35,102 nucleotides of DNA from Sulfurovum sp. (GTDB taxonomy: Bacteria; Campylobacterota; Campylobacteria; Campylobacterales; Sulfurovaceae), in assembly GCA_015663065.1 (NCBI GenBank), contig DQSX01000032.1, positions 1 to 35,102 of the forward strand, read 5' to 3'. Shown here piece after piece: positions 19,148 to 28,978 of this stretch. The translations under genes were made by a program, and so were the position numbers. The notes beneath the pieces were generated by a model. That model was given only the letters and a program-made list of their open reading frames with translations. It did no database searches and was not told the origin of the DNA. Numbering within the stretch: position 1 is the first letter of the stretch; each line of letters begins with the position of its first letter.

Positions 19148-20428
19148 TCAGATCATTCCTCCGGCACTTGCTCCCCATGTTGTTCTCCATCGTGTCTTCA
19201 CAAAGCTGAGTCCTGCGATCGCCACAAGTACCACTGCTGCAAAGATAAGAAAACCGATCATGTAGCCGTCAAAAGCACCTTTTGACCAACCTAAGGTTTT
19301 AATCAGCGCTGTACCGCCGAGACCACCTGCAGCCCCGACAATCCCTGTCATAATACCGATATCTTTACCAAAACGCTGCGGTACCAGTTGAAAGACCGAA
19401 CCGTTTGCCATACCCAAACTTGCCATAATGAGAAAAAGTACTGCAATAGCAACAAAAAATGGTAGTTTTGCTATTGCCAGCAGTGTCACAAGTGCAGCAA
19501 CTGCTCCGTAGAAAAAGTAAAGTGCTTTAACGCCACCTATTTTATCGGCGATGCTTCCCCCTACAGGTCTGAGTACAGCTCCCGCAAAGATGGTCAGGGC
19601 ACCAAAGTACCCGGCGATGACTTTTACGTTAGGTTCAGAAAAGACATCCAGCCCAAAAGCTGACATATCTGCCTGGTAAGTATTCATCAAATAGACTTTC
19701 ATATACCCTGCAAATCCTACAAAACCACCAAATGAGATGGCATAAAAAAGATTGAACCACCAAGTATCTTTGTCTTTGAGTAATTTTCCATAATCTTTTA
19801 GTTTTTTAGGTCTTACTTTATAGACAGACTCCGGAGCATTTTTCGCGATGAATGCATAGGCAATAAATACTACGATCGCCATAATGGCACCAACTAAAAA
19901 TACAGACTCCCAACCCCATTTTTCAGCGATCTTAGGCGCAAAAAGGAAATCGATAACCACACCGATATTACCAGCCCCCGCAATACCAAGTACGACTCCC
20001 TGAAGTTTTGGCGGGTACCACTGTCCTGCCTGTGGCAGCGCCACAGCAAAAGAGGCACCGGCAAAACCAAGTCCCAATGCAACAAGAAGTAAAGCATTAT
20101 AGGTAATGCTCTCCCCCATGAAGTATGCGGTTAAAAGTGCTACTATCACCACTGACTGTGCCATCAGTGCTGTTGCTTTTGCACCCAGTTTGTCTACACC
20201 AAAACCAAGCAGTATCCTTAAAAATGCTCCGGACAAGATAGGAAGAGAAAGCAAAGTCGCTTTTTCACCTGCTGTCATGATGTACCCTGTTACTGCCAAG
20301 GCTTCTGCGATCTCAGTAGAGAGTGGACCCAACATCGTCCATACCATAAAACTCATATCGAAATATAAAAATGCCATAAATAAGGTAGGTGCATGTCCCT
20401 GTCCTTTTAATGCTTTAAATCCTGCCAT
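19148..20428 (-). CDS. narK: NarK/NasA-type MFS nitrate/nitrite transporter
   Basis: 426 aa MFS protein with AGAGNIGVVIDFLFAPKIAEKWGWESVFLVGA and MTGIVGAAGGLGG nitrate-signature-like segments; linked to nirA/nasA. Confidence 0.88.
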   Translation of the reverse strand: MAGFKALKGQGHAPTLFMAFLYFDMSFMVWTMLGPLSTEIAEALAVTGYIMTAGEKATLLSLPILSGAFLRILLGFGVDKLGAKATALMAQSVVIVALLTAYFMGESITYNALLLVALGLGFAGASFAVALPQAGQWYPPKLQGVVLGIAGAGNIGVVIDFLFAPKIAEKWGWESVFLVGAIMAIVVFIAYAFIAKNAPESVYKVRPKKLKDYGKLLKDKDTWWFNLFYAISFGGFVGFAGYMKVYLMNTYQADMSAFGLDVFSEPNVKVIAGYFGALTIFAGAVLRPVGGSIADKIGGVKALYFFYGAVAALVTLLAIAKLPFFVAIAVLFLIMASLGMANGSVFQLVPQRFGKDIGIMTGIVGAAGGLGGTALIKTLGWSKGAFDGYMIGFLIFAAVVLVAIAGLSFVKTRWRTTWGASAGGMI

Positions 20429-20495
20429 TGTATCTCCTTAAGATAATTTATTTAAGGAAGTATATAATATTATTAAGCCACACAAAACTTTTTAT

Positions 20496-20512
20496 TGATT
20501 AATTTTTAATCA
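20496..20512. promoter_or_regulatory. Perfect 17-bp palindrome TGATTAA-TTT-TTAATCA (putative operator for narK)
   Basis: 7-3-7 inverted repeat read in sequence; centre 20504 is 40 nt from the first base of a -10-like TATACT on the minus strand (20464-20459). Confidence 0.75.
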
Positions 20513-20574
20513 ATCATACATTGTCCTTATTCCCTTGCCTTGTATCTATATTCCATTAAAAATAAATTTTGCAT

Positions 20575-20591
20575 TGATTAAATTTTAATCA
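20575..20591. promoter_or_regulatory. Perfect 17-bp palindrome TGATTAA-ATT-TTAATCA (putative operator for nirA operon)
   Basis: 7-3-7 inverted repeat; centre 20583 is 40 nt from the first base of extended -10 TGC-TATAAT (TATAAT 20623-20628). Confidence 0.8.
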
Positions 20592-20661
20592 TACTGTTTC
20601 TATTTTAACGTCTTCTTCCTGCTATAATAAAAACAACAATATATACGAAAAGAGAAAGTCA

Positions 20662-22581
20662 ATGGAAGCATTACAAAAAGCACGTGAAGCAAGATCTAAA
20701 AAAGTTAATAAAGTAGAAGCAACCAAAGCACTCAAATCCCCTATGGATGTCTATGAAAGACTTGAAGAGATCGCAGCAGCAGGGTATGAAAACTTAAGTA
20801 AAGAAGATTCGGCCTACTTTTTAAAATGTTTTGGACTTTTTGACAAAGGTGAGTACTTCATGCTAAGAGTACGTGTACCTGCCGGACAGCTTAGCAATGA
20901 CGAAGCCATCCGCATCGCAGAAGTAGCTAAAAAGTATGGTGATGACTACATCGATATCTCCACACGTATGCAGATCGTTCTGCGATATATCAAGATAGAG
21001 AACATAGCCACTGTCCTGAAAGAACTCAAGGAAGTGGGTCTAACGACCTTTCAAACCGGTGCAGACAATACAAGAAATACAGTATCTGACCCACTGGATG
21101 GTTTGGCTTACGACAATATCATTGAGACCAAACCTCTCATTGATACACTTGAAAACACTTTTATAGAAAATCCAGAATGGATCTCTACACTTCCCCGAAA
21201 ATTCAACATAGGTATATTGGGTTCTCTTTCAAACTCCTGCAATATCTTTGGACATGACTGCTGTTTTGTACTGGCACAAAAAGAGGGTATTTTTGGTTTT
21301 AACATTTTCCTTGGGGCACGTGTGGGTGTGCAGGCAAAAGATGCCAACCTCTTTGTCACAACAAATGAAATACCTGCCTTTTACACTGCGTTACTGAATG
21401 TCTATAAAACCTACGGGTACAGAGACAACCGAAACAAGAACCGTCTACACTTTTTACTCACAGACGTAGGCATACCCACTTTTGTAGAAGCAGTAAAGAA
21501 AGAGGCAGGATTAGACTTTGCAGATGCCGGAGTAACCATGGTTCAGTCACAGAACATTGCCCTTGGAGCTAACAAAGTCCTGCTGAAAGACGGTACTTTT
21601 GCCTACAAGATCATTGTACCCTCAGGGATCTTTTCAGGGACGGATCTTATCGCATCTGCAAACACAGCAAAAACATTCGGTTCGGGGGACATTAGACTCA
21701 CTTACGACCAGAACCTCTACCTCATCAATGTACCTTCTGAACAACTCTCTGCACTTGAAGAGAGTGCACTGGTAAAGAAATATGCCCAGTATCATAACCT
21801 CTATTTTCAGGATATGATCGCCTGTGCAGGTACCAAAACCTGTTCTTTTGCTGTCATTCCCAATAAATCCGATGCCATTGAGATGGCACACTTCCTCAAC
21901 TCTGAAGTACCTTTGAACAATGCCGTTATTCGTATGAACTGGTCAGCCTGTCCTAAAGGCTGCGGTATCCACGGCATTGCCGACATTGGATTTGAGGGGT
22001 GTAAAGCCAAAGATGCTGAGGGAAAACGTGTGGACGGTGTGCATATTTTTGTGGGTGGCAAGATCACCCGTGAAGCCAAAGAGGCACATACCCTGCACAA
22101 ATCACTTCCTATCACAGAAGCGAAACATCATGTGAAATATCTGCTGAAAACCTACGCTGACAACAAAGAGAGAGCAGAAACCTATGAAGCATTTGATGAC
22201 AGATTTTTAAGCCGAAATTACAGTTTTCAGGCACTGGGTTTTTTCACAAAGATCAACTACATTTTAAATGACAAACTGAATCTCAACATTCCGTTTGAGC
22301 TTGAGAAAGAACCGACGACCTCCAAAAGAGAAGCGTATGAACTTTTTGCCTTTGGACTCAAGCTCTTTAAACTGCTTAGCGGTGAAAAACGTTTTGAATC
22401 TGTAGACGGACTGCTTCCTACCCTTGTAAAACCAAGAAAGATCACACGTGATGAAATTTCCAGGATCAATCCAAAAGTACCTCTAAAATTATCTGAAATC
22501 ATATATAATATGACCCATGAGAACAAAAATGAAAGAGCACAGGTATTTTCAGAATTGCTAGTGGCTTTAAAAGAAGTATAA
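20662..22581 (+). CDS. nirA: Siroheme/4Fe-4S assimilatory (ferredoxin-type) nitrite reductase
   Basis: 639 aa; parallel NirA/CysI repeats, STRMQIVLRYIKIENIATVLKEL, FeS-siroheme Cys motifs CAGTKTC and CPKGC. Confidence 0.88.
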   Translation: MEALQKAREARSKKVNKVEATKALKSPMDVYERLEEIAAAGYENLSKEDSAYFLKCFGLFDKGEYFMLRVRVPAGQLSNDEAIRIAEVAKKYGDDYIDISTRMQIVLRYIKIENIATVLKELKEVGLTTFQTGADNTRNTVSDPLDGLAYDNIIETKPLIDTLENTFIENPEWISTLPRKFNIGILGSLSNSCNIFGHDCCFVLAQKEGIFGFNIFLGARVGVQAKDANLFVTTNEIPAFYTALLNVYKTYGYRDNRNKNRLHFLLTDVGIPTFVEAVKKEAGLDFADAGVTMVQSQNIALGANKVLLKDGTFAYKIIVPSGIFSGTDLIASANTAKTFGSGDIRLTYDQNLYLINVPSEQLSALEESALVKKYAQYHNLYFQDMIACAGTKTCSFAVIPNKSDAIEMAHFLNSEVPLNNAVIRMNWSACPKGCGIHGIADIGFEGCKAKDAEGKRVDGVHIFVGGKITREAKEAHTLHKSLPITEAKHHVKYLLKTYADNKERAETYEAFDDRFLSRNYSFQALGFFTKINYILNDKLNLNIPFELEKEPTTSKREAYELFAFGLKLFKLLSGEKRFESVDGLLPTLVKPRKITRDEISRINPKVPLKLSEIIYNMTHENKNERAQVFSELLVALKEV

Positions 22582-22582
22582 G

Positions 22583-24190
22583 ATGACAATAGAACCTTTA
22601 AGCAAACATACTCCTCTGGAGAGTTTCATCAAGCACAAAAATGAGACCGGTATGCAGTGTGGTAATTACAGCATTGACATTCCTGAACTGAAAGAGGGAG
22701 AGCAGTATCGTTTTCACTTCGATGCCACTGCCTGTGTAGGCTGCCACTGTTGTGAAGTCGCCTGTAATGAGCAGAATGCAAACCCTGACGACATCAAATG
22801 GCGACGAGTAGGCGAGATGGAGATGGGAGAATTCCCTGACACCCTGCAACTCTTCAACTCTATGAGCTGTAACCACTGTATAGACCCGGAGTGTCTTAAA
22901 GGCTGTCCTACAGAGTCATACATTAAGCTAGACAACGGCATCGTCTGGCATGACGATCCAAGCTGTATCGGTTGTCAGTACTGTACCTGGAACTGTCCTT
23001 ATGAAGTGCCTACGTTCAATCCTGACCGAGGCATTGTGACCAAGTGTCATATGTGTGTAGACAAACTTGAAGCAGGTCAGACTCCTGCCTGTGTACAAGC
23101 CTGTCCTGGCGGTGCCATAGAGATAGAAAGCGTCAACATAGAGCAGTGGCTTGCAGAAGATATGGAAAAAGAGGGTGTTGCGCCACATCTTCCAAGCATC
23201 GACATTACCAAACCCACTACGCGATATACACTACCTGAGATCAAAGAGGGAGAAGAGATACGTCCTGCGGATGAACACCTTTTAAAACCAGCACACACTG
23301 AGTTGCCTCTTGTCTTTATGACTGTACTGACACAAGTCTCACTAGGTGCATTTTTTGCCCTCTTTTTAGGGCAACTCCTGTACTCTTTAGGATTTAATCT
23401 ACCTGAACCAAATCTGACTATGGCTATTTTAGCCTTTTTACCTGCTGCCATCGGTCTGCCACTCTCAGCCCTGCACCTTGGACGCCCCATTAAAGCTATG
23501 TCTGCCATGAAGAACTGGAGAAGCTCCTGGCTCTCAAGAGAAGCCATTGCTTTAGGTGCCTACACAGGTCTTGCTACCCTGGTAGCAGCACTCTACTTTT
23601 TTAAGCTCAACGGCTTTGCACTGCTCTTTGTGGAAGCAGTGACGTTAAGCATTGGTATATTCGGCATTTATGCCCAGTCCATGATCTACCGTATTAAGGC
23701 ACGTCCTGCATGGAACAGAAAATCAACCACTAAAAGATTTTTTGGTTCAGGCTATGTAGGCTTTTTACTCATCGCCATGGTCCTACTCATTTCCAATGGT
23801 TCTCAGGGTGCCATTGTCCTCTTGGCAGTGACCCTTCTCACAGGAATGGGACAGGTTCTAGTGATCTTTGAAGAAGTCATGTTCTACCGTCATTTAGACA
23901 AAGAAGATCCACTCTACTACCAATACAACAGAACAAGGATCCTGCTTCAGGAGCATTTTCCAAAAGTCAAAAAGTTCAGGGTTTACTCTTTGGCACTGTT
24001 TGCTTTGACACTGCCACTCTTCGCCATACTCTTCACGGCTAGTGGATTGGCCAACCTTGCAATCGTAACTTTGACTGTAGCAACTGTAGGTGCGTTTATC
24101 TCTGAACTGGCAGGACGCTACCTCTTCTACAGAACCGTAGTACCGTTAGGACTGGCTGGGAATTTCTTTGCCGGTAATCAGAGACATTAG
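22583..24190 (+). CDS. Fused DmsB-like 4Fe-4S ferredoxin + DmsC-like membrane anchor
   Basis: 535 aa; N-terminal CVGCHCCEVAC, CNHCIDPECLKGCP, CIGCQYCTWNCP, CHMCVDKLEAGQTPACVQACP clusters, followed by about 8 TM helices. Confidence 0.88.
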   Translation: MTIEPLSKHTPLESFIKHKNETGMQCGNYSIDIPELKEGEQYRFHFDATACVGCHCCEVACNEQNANPDDIKWRRVGEMEMGEFPDTLQLFNSMSCNHCIDPECLKGCPTESYIKLDNGIVWHDDPSCIGCQYCTWNCPYEVPTFNPDRGIVTKCHMCVDKLEAGQTPACVQACPGGAIEIESVNIEQWLAEDMEKEGVAPHLPSIDITKPTTRYTLPEIKEGEEIRPADEHLLKPAHTELPLVFMTVLTQVSLGAFFALFLGQLLYSLGFNLPEPNLTMAILAFLPAAIGLPLSALHLGRPIKAMSAMKNWRSSWLSREAIALGAYTGLATLVAALYFFKLNGFALLFVEAVTLSIGIFGIYAQSMIYRIKARPAWNRKSTTKRFFGSGYVGFLLIAMVLLISNGSQGAIVLLAVTLLTGMGQVLVIFEEVMFYRHLDKEDPLYYQYNRTRILLQEHFPKVKKFRVYSLALFALTLPLFAILFTASGLANLAIVTLTVATVGAFISELAGRYLFYRTVVPLGLAGNFFAGNQRH

Positions 24191-24198
24191 GAAATAAA

Positions 24199-26523
24199 AT
24201 GAAGATGATAGATAAAATAAAAACCTTTTTAGGTACCGATATAAAAGAAGGGCAGTATGCACTTGTCGATGACCCCATCTTTGGAAAAGTGGCAAAAGCC
24301 AAAGCACCGGACAAATGGGTTCGTTCCACCTGTGGCTACTGTGGCGTGGGCTGCGGGATGTACATTGGGGTTAAAAACGGTAAAGCCGTTTACTCCAAAG
24401 GAGACCCTTTACACCCCGTCAATATGGGTACACTCTGCCCCAAAGGTTTGAGTGAACATAAAATGGTTGAGGCAGACTCCCGCGTACCAAAACCTCTGCT
24501 CAAAAAAGAGGGGAAACTGCAGCCAGCTTCCTGGGATGAAGTCTTTAGTAAAACCTCAGAGGAGTTCAAACGTATCCAGGAGGAACACGGCAAAGGCGCG
24601 GTGGCAGTCATCTCTACGGGACAATTGCTCACTGAAGAGTTTTATGCTTTAGGAAAGTTCACGCAACTGGGTCTTGAGACCAACAACTACGACGGGAACA
24701 CCACACTTTGTATGGCTTCGGCAGTGATGGGCTACAAACAGACTTTTGGTTCAGACGGACCAACAGGCTGTTATGAAGACTTTAGCAAAGCAGATGTGAT
24801 TCTTTTGATCGGTGCCAATATTGCAGACAACCACCCTATTTTGAAACTGCATATTGCTAAAAACCAAAAAGAGACAGGGAAAAAACCAACACTCATCGTG
24901 GTAGATCCTCGAAAGTCAAAAACTTCACAAATGGCAGACATATTTGTACCCCTCTCCCCTCGTTCAGACCTTGCTCTGCTTAATGGACTTTGTTACATCA
25001 TTATGGAACAGGGTTGGGAAGATGAGAAGTTCATAAAAAACAGAACCAACGGGTACAAAGCGTTTAAAAAACATATTTTAGCCAACTACCCGCCTCAGGA
25101 AGTAGCAAACATCACGGGCTTAGATGTTAAAGAACTTTACAACCTGGCAAAGGTCTATGCCGCTGCAGACAAAGCCATGTCAGCCTGGACCATGGGAGTG
25201 AACCAGAGTTCCATTGGTACAGATACCGTCTCTGCCATCTGTAACCTGGCACTCATTACGGGAAATCTTGGAAAAGAAGGTGCTGCACCTATGTCCATTA
25301 CCGGTCAGTGTAATGCCATGGGTACGCGAGAGTTTGGTTTTACCTCATCCATTCCCGGTTACAGGAACTATGCCTCTCAAAGTGACAGAGCAGACTTTGC
25401 CAAGATCATCAACGTGCCTGAAGCGCTCATTCCTACAGCACGTGGTTATGCCTACCCACAGATCATCGATGCCATCAACCGTGGTGAGATCAAAGCGCTA
25501 TGGGTGGTTGCTACCAACCCTCTGGTCTCTTACCCGGACCAAAACGCATTGAGATCCGCACTGAAAAAACTTGACATTCTTGTGGTGCAGGATGCCTTTA
25601 TGTCTGATACTGCTCAGATCGCCGATGTGGTCTTTTCAGCAGCCACCTGGTCTGAAAAAGAGGGTTGCTACACCAACTCGGAACGTCGCTGTAACTATGC
25701 CAAAAAAGCCATAGAACCTTTGGGTGATACAAAAAGTGACTTAGACATCGTTTTGGAATTTTCAAAGTATTTTGAAGGTAAACATGAACTGCTGTTTAAA
25801 GATCTCTCAACCCCAAAAGATCTCTTTAACGAGATCAAACGTGTCAGCAAAGGACAACTCTGTGACTACTCGGGAATGGACTATGCACTCATAGAAAATC
25901 TTGGCGGGATCCAGTGGCCCTGTAATGAGCATGCTCCCAAAGGAACCAAACGTCTCTACTCAGAAGAGATGAAATGTAAGACGGCTGACGGCAGAGCCAA
26001 TCTGCTTCCTGTAGACTGGAAACCTCTCTCTGAAATGGCCTGTGAAGGTCTGCCTCTCATACTTAACACAGGACGAACAGTAGAGCAGTTCCACACCAGA
26101 ACCAAAACCGGTACCATTGGCATACTTGACGCTTTGGCTCCTGAAGCCTGGGTGGACATTCATCCCAAAGATGCACAAAAACTCAAAGTCAAAAGCGGAG
26201 ACCGTATTGCACTCTCAGGAACACGCGGTCGTGTAGAAGATGTCATCGTCAAAGTGAGTCAAACGGTAAGAGAGGGAAATGTCTTTGTGCCTTTCCACTT
26301 TAACGAACAGCTCATCAACAACATTACCATCCCGGAGTTTGACCCAAAATCGTTTGAACCCAACTACAAACAGTGTGCAGTACAGTTGCACTCAGAAGCA
26401 GTACCGGAAGGCATTGCCTATGAAGAAGTGGAGATATCTGGTTATTTGGAAGGGGTGAAGGTGTATCACGATGAAGAAGTAGTCGATGAAAAAAGTGAAA
26501 TATCTCACGATGTAGCACGGTAA
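24199..26523 (+). CDS. nasA: Assimilatory nitrate reductase catalytic subunit (NasA/NarB type)
   Basis: 774 aa; STCGYCGVGCGMYIGVKNG...GTLCPKG FeS motif, Moco-bis-PGD family domains, no Tat signal. Confidence 0.9.
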   Translation: MKMIDKIKTFLGTDIKEGQYALVDDPIFGKVAKAKAPDKWVRSTCGYCGVGCGMYIGVKNGKAVYSKGDPLHPVNMGTLCPKGLSEHKMVEADSRVPKPLLKKEGKLQPASWDEVFSKTSEEFKRIQEEHGKGAVAVISTGQLLTEEFYALGKFTQLGLETNNYDGNTTLCMASAVMGYKQTFGSDGPTGCYEDFSKADVILLIGANIADNHPILKLHIAKNQKETGKKPTLIVVDPRKSKTSQMADIFVPLSPRSDLALLNGLCYIIMEQGWEDEKFIKNRTNGYKAFKKHILANYPPQEVANITGLDVKELYNLAKVYAAADKAMSAWTMGVNQSSIGTDTVSAICNLALITGNLGKEGAAPMSITGQCNAMGTREFGFTSSIPGYRNYASQSDRADFAKIINVPEALIPTARGYAYPQIIDAINRGEIKALWVVATNPLVSYPDQNALRSALKKLDILVVQDAFMSDTAQIADVVFSAATWSEKEGCYTNSERRCNYAKKAIEPLGDTKSDLDIVLEFSKYFEGKHELLFKDLSTPKDLFNEIKRVSKGQLCDYSGMDYALIENLGGIQWPCNEHAPKGTKRLYSEEMKCKTADGRANLLPVDWKPLSEMACEGLPLILNTGRTVEQFHTRTKTGTIGILDALAPEAWVDIHPKDAQKLKVKSGDRIALSGTRGRVEDVIVKVSQTVREGNVFVPFHFNEQLINNITIPEFDPKSFEPNYKQCAVQLHSEAVPEGIAYEEVEISGYLEGVKVYHDEEVVDEKSEISHDVAR

Positions 26524-26536
26524 AGCATCTATATAG

Positions 26537-26564
26537 GGCGTTTTTTGTAAAAAACTCCTTTTTT
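26537..26564 (+). terminator. Rho-independent-like terminator after nasA
   Basis: GGCGTTTTTT-gt-AAAAAACTCC (one mismatch) followed by a T run. Confidence 0.6.
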
Positions 26565-26661
26565 GGCTAAGATATACTTAATTCATTATAATGCAAAAAT
26601 AAGAAAGAGAAGTGCCATCATGCTATTTAGCACGCCTGTGCTATAATGCCACTTATTAAAC

Positions 26662-28140
26662 ATGAAGGTCATCTCTTTGGAAACTCCTGCAGTAAAAACT
26701 CAAAAATTCATCTTAAAACTTTTCCCTGAGATCATGGTAAAAGGCTCTTCAGCCAAAAGACAGATGGTTGGACAACTCTACAATAACCTTGTGAAACTTT
26801 TAGAGAGATTCTCTACAGATATTCATATCAAAAAGTTCTCAGACAAAATAGAAGTACTTACTCCCCTTGACGTAGTAGTGGAAGTGAGACAATGTCTTTT
26901 GGACACCCCGGGTATTGAGCAGGTGCTTGAAGCGCTGCAGTTTAATGACATGGACTCTCTTGACAAGATCAAAGTCAAAGTTGCAGAGATGATGACACAT
27001 AAGATAGAGGGGAAAACCTTTGTAGTACGTGTCAAACGTTCCGGAAAACATGAGTACAACTCCACAAAGATCGAACAAACCGTCGGTGGTTACATGCTGG
27101 CGCACTCTTCCGCCAAAGGTGTTGACCTGCACAACCCGGAAGTGACCATTAGAATAGAACTCATTAACGACCAGCTCAACATCATTACTACCAAACATGC
27201 GGGACTCAGCGGTTTTCCCATCGGTACTCAGGGAGACATCCTCTCTTTAATGTCAGGTGGGTTTGACTCTACCATCGCCTCTTACCTGACAATGAAACGA
27301 GGGTTAAAAACACACTTCATCTTCTTTAACCTTGGCGGTATAGCCCATGAGATAGGTGTAAAACAAGTAGCACTGTACCTCTGGTCTAAGTTTGGTGCTT
27401 CACATAGAGTGAAGTTCATCTCCGTGCCTTTCGAAGCTGTAGTAGAAGAGATTTTCCGTTCTACCCATGAGAGCTATATGGGAGTGACCCTCAAACGTCT
27501 TATGCTCATGGCCTCTGAAAGAGTAGCCAATGAACTGGAAATTGATGCCTTGCTCACCGGTGAATCTGTAGCACAGGTTTCCAGCCAGACACTGCGCAAC
27601 CTGGCACTCATTGACCAAGTGACCAATAAACTTATACTCCGTCCGCTTGCCACTATGAACAAACCAGATATCATCAACATTGCCAATGACATAGGGACCA
27701 AACGTTTTGCTGAAAATATGCCTGAGTATTGTGGTGTGATCTCTAAAAATCCCATTATCCATGGTTCATACAAACGTATGGAGAGAGAAGCGAAACGTTT
27801 CAACTATGAAGTCTTAGACAAAGCGGTAGAAGATGCACAACATCTTTATGTTGATGAGATCATTGATGATGTAGCCTCTGCTTCTCCGGTGGAGGTGATC
27901 AAAGATCTAAATGATGATAACAATTTTGTCGTGATCGATATACGTGCAGAAGATGAATGTATAGAAACATCTTGTAAAAGCATCAAAATACCTTTCCATC
28001 AACTCAAAACAGAGTTTAAAAAACTTCCTAAAGACAAAGAGTACCTGCTCTATTGTGAAAAAGGGATCATGAGTCAACTGCATGCCCAGTATCTACGTGA
28101 TGCAGATGATGTGAAAAATGTGCGGGTTTACAGACCTTGA
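26662..28140 (+). CDS. thiI: tRNA 4-thiouridine synthase ThiI with C-terminal rhodanese domain
   Basis: 492 aa; THUMP region, LSLMSGGFDSTIASY PP-loop, C-terminal VVIDIRAEDEC...LLYCEKGIMSQ rhodanese. Confidence 0.92.
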   Translation: MKVISLETPAVKTQKFILKLFPEIMVKGSSAKRQMVGQLYNNLVKLLERFSTDIHIKKFSDKIEVLTPLDVVVEVRQCLLDTPGIEQVLEALQFNDMDSLDKIKVKVAEMMTHKIEGKTFVVRVKRSGKHEYNSTKIEQTVGGYMLAHSSAKGVDLHNPEVTIRIELINDQLNIITTKHAGLSGFPIGTQGDILSLMSGGFDSTIASYLTMKRGLKTHFIFFNLGGIAHEIGVKQVALYLWSKFGASHRVKFISVPFEAVVEEIFRSTHESYMGVTLKRLMLMASERVANELEIDALLTGESVAQVSSQTLRNLALIDQVTNKLILRPLATMNKPDIINIANDIGTKRFAENMPEYCGVISKNPIIHGSYKRMEREAKRFNYEVLDKAVEDAQHLYVDEIIDDVASASPVEVIKDLNDDNNFVVIDIRAEDECIETSCKSIKIPFHQLKTEFKKLPKDKEYLLYCEKGIMSQLHAQYLRDADDVKNVRVYRP

Positions 28141-28146
28141 CATTCT

Positions 28147-28210
28147 TAGGAACCTTGAACTTGTTCAAGTCTTTAAGCCAACATAGCCTTAAACGAGTTT
28201 AAGGTTCCTA
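28147..28210. repeat. Compound palindromic element A
   Basis: Outer TAGGAACCTT/AAGGTTCCTA (10 bp), inner hairpins CTTGAAC-TT-GTTCAAG and CCTTAAAC-GA-GTTTAAGG. Confidence 0.7.
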
Positions 28211-28216
28211 TTTATT

Positions 28217-28978
28217 TTAATCCAAAAGAATTTTAAGGTCTTCCAAATCAAAAAGAAGCAGTTTTTCATCTTTCAAAGAGAGCAGTTCATTGGAAAACCC
28301 GCTTTTTGAAAAAAGTGCATAGATATCTACGGCTATACCTGACTGAAGGGCTTTCTCTTTAAGCTTATTGAGCTCATTTTTGCATATTTTCCGATCTTTG
28401 TATTTACACTCGCCCAGTATCAGTTTCTTATCTTTTGTAATGGCGAGGATGTCAAACTCACTATGTTGGTTCCAGTAAGACCCAGAGCTTAAAAGTGCTG
28501 TGCTCTTTTCATAATATTTCACAAGAAGATCATTACAAAGCTGTTCGTAGATCAAGGTACGCAGTCGTTCATAATGTTTTTCAAAGTTTTCCAGAAAATC
28601 ATTACCCCTGCCTTCTATCAGCTCTTTTCTATAGTACGTCACAAATCCAAACCAAAAACGCATAAAAGGCTGTACAAAACGCAATTTGTCCTGTACCCTG
28701 TAGGAACGTAGCTCTTTTTTAAGTTTATGTTTGGGATGTATTTTCAGTGGCTGTTCTCGGGTAGGTTCGATATAGAGTATATTTAAAGCGATAAGTTCAT
28801 CGATGATCGCTTCACCGCTACCTTCACTTAACCTTGCTTTTCTTAATACAGAGTAGAACTTTCCATCACCTCTTGCCACCGCCATCAATACATCACGATA
28901 GGGACTTTCAAGCAGGTAAGAGGGAGAAACAAGTGTTTGGAACTTGACAAAATCTTCTACAAAATTACTTTGCACCAT
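28217..28978 (-). CDS. DUF234/ATPase-associated C-terminal domain protein; N-terminus uncertain
   Basis: 253 aa; FMRFWFGFVTYYRKELIEGR...LLSSGSYWNQHSEFDILAITKDKKLILGECKYKDRKI resembles the nuclease-like C-terminal half of DUF234 ATPases. The open frame continues upstream without an ATG. Confidence 0.65.
   Translation of the reverse strand: MVQSNFVEDFVKFQTLVSPSYLLESPYRDVLMAVARGDGKFYSVLRKARLSEGSGEAIIDELIALNILYIEPTREQPLKIHPKHKLKKELRSYRVQDKLRFVQPFMRFWFGFVTYYRKELIEGRGNDFLENFEKHYERLRTLIYEQLCNDLLVKYYEKSTALLSSGSYWNQHSEFDILAITKDKKLILGECKYKDRKICKNELNKLKEKALQSGIAVDIYALFSKSGFSNELLSLKDEKLLLFDLEDLKILLD

Noticed and set aside
20496-20591. The palindromes as FNR/CRP-family sites (TTGAT...ATCAA)
   Set aside because: FNR sites have TTGAT-N4-ATCAA spacing; here the TTGAT and ATCAA-like arms are separated by 9 nt, and two copies lack the outer T/A. 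A 17-bp Fis/NtrC-like operator fits better.
23077-23547. 156-aa minus-strand ORF inside the FeS/DmsC-like gene
   Set aside because: Antisense shadow of a strongly supported CDS.
28147-28210. CRISPR-like repeats
   Set aside because: Only two dispersed palindromic elements, no spaced direct-repeat array and no cas genes.
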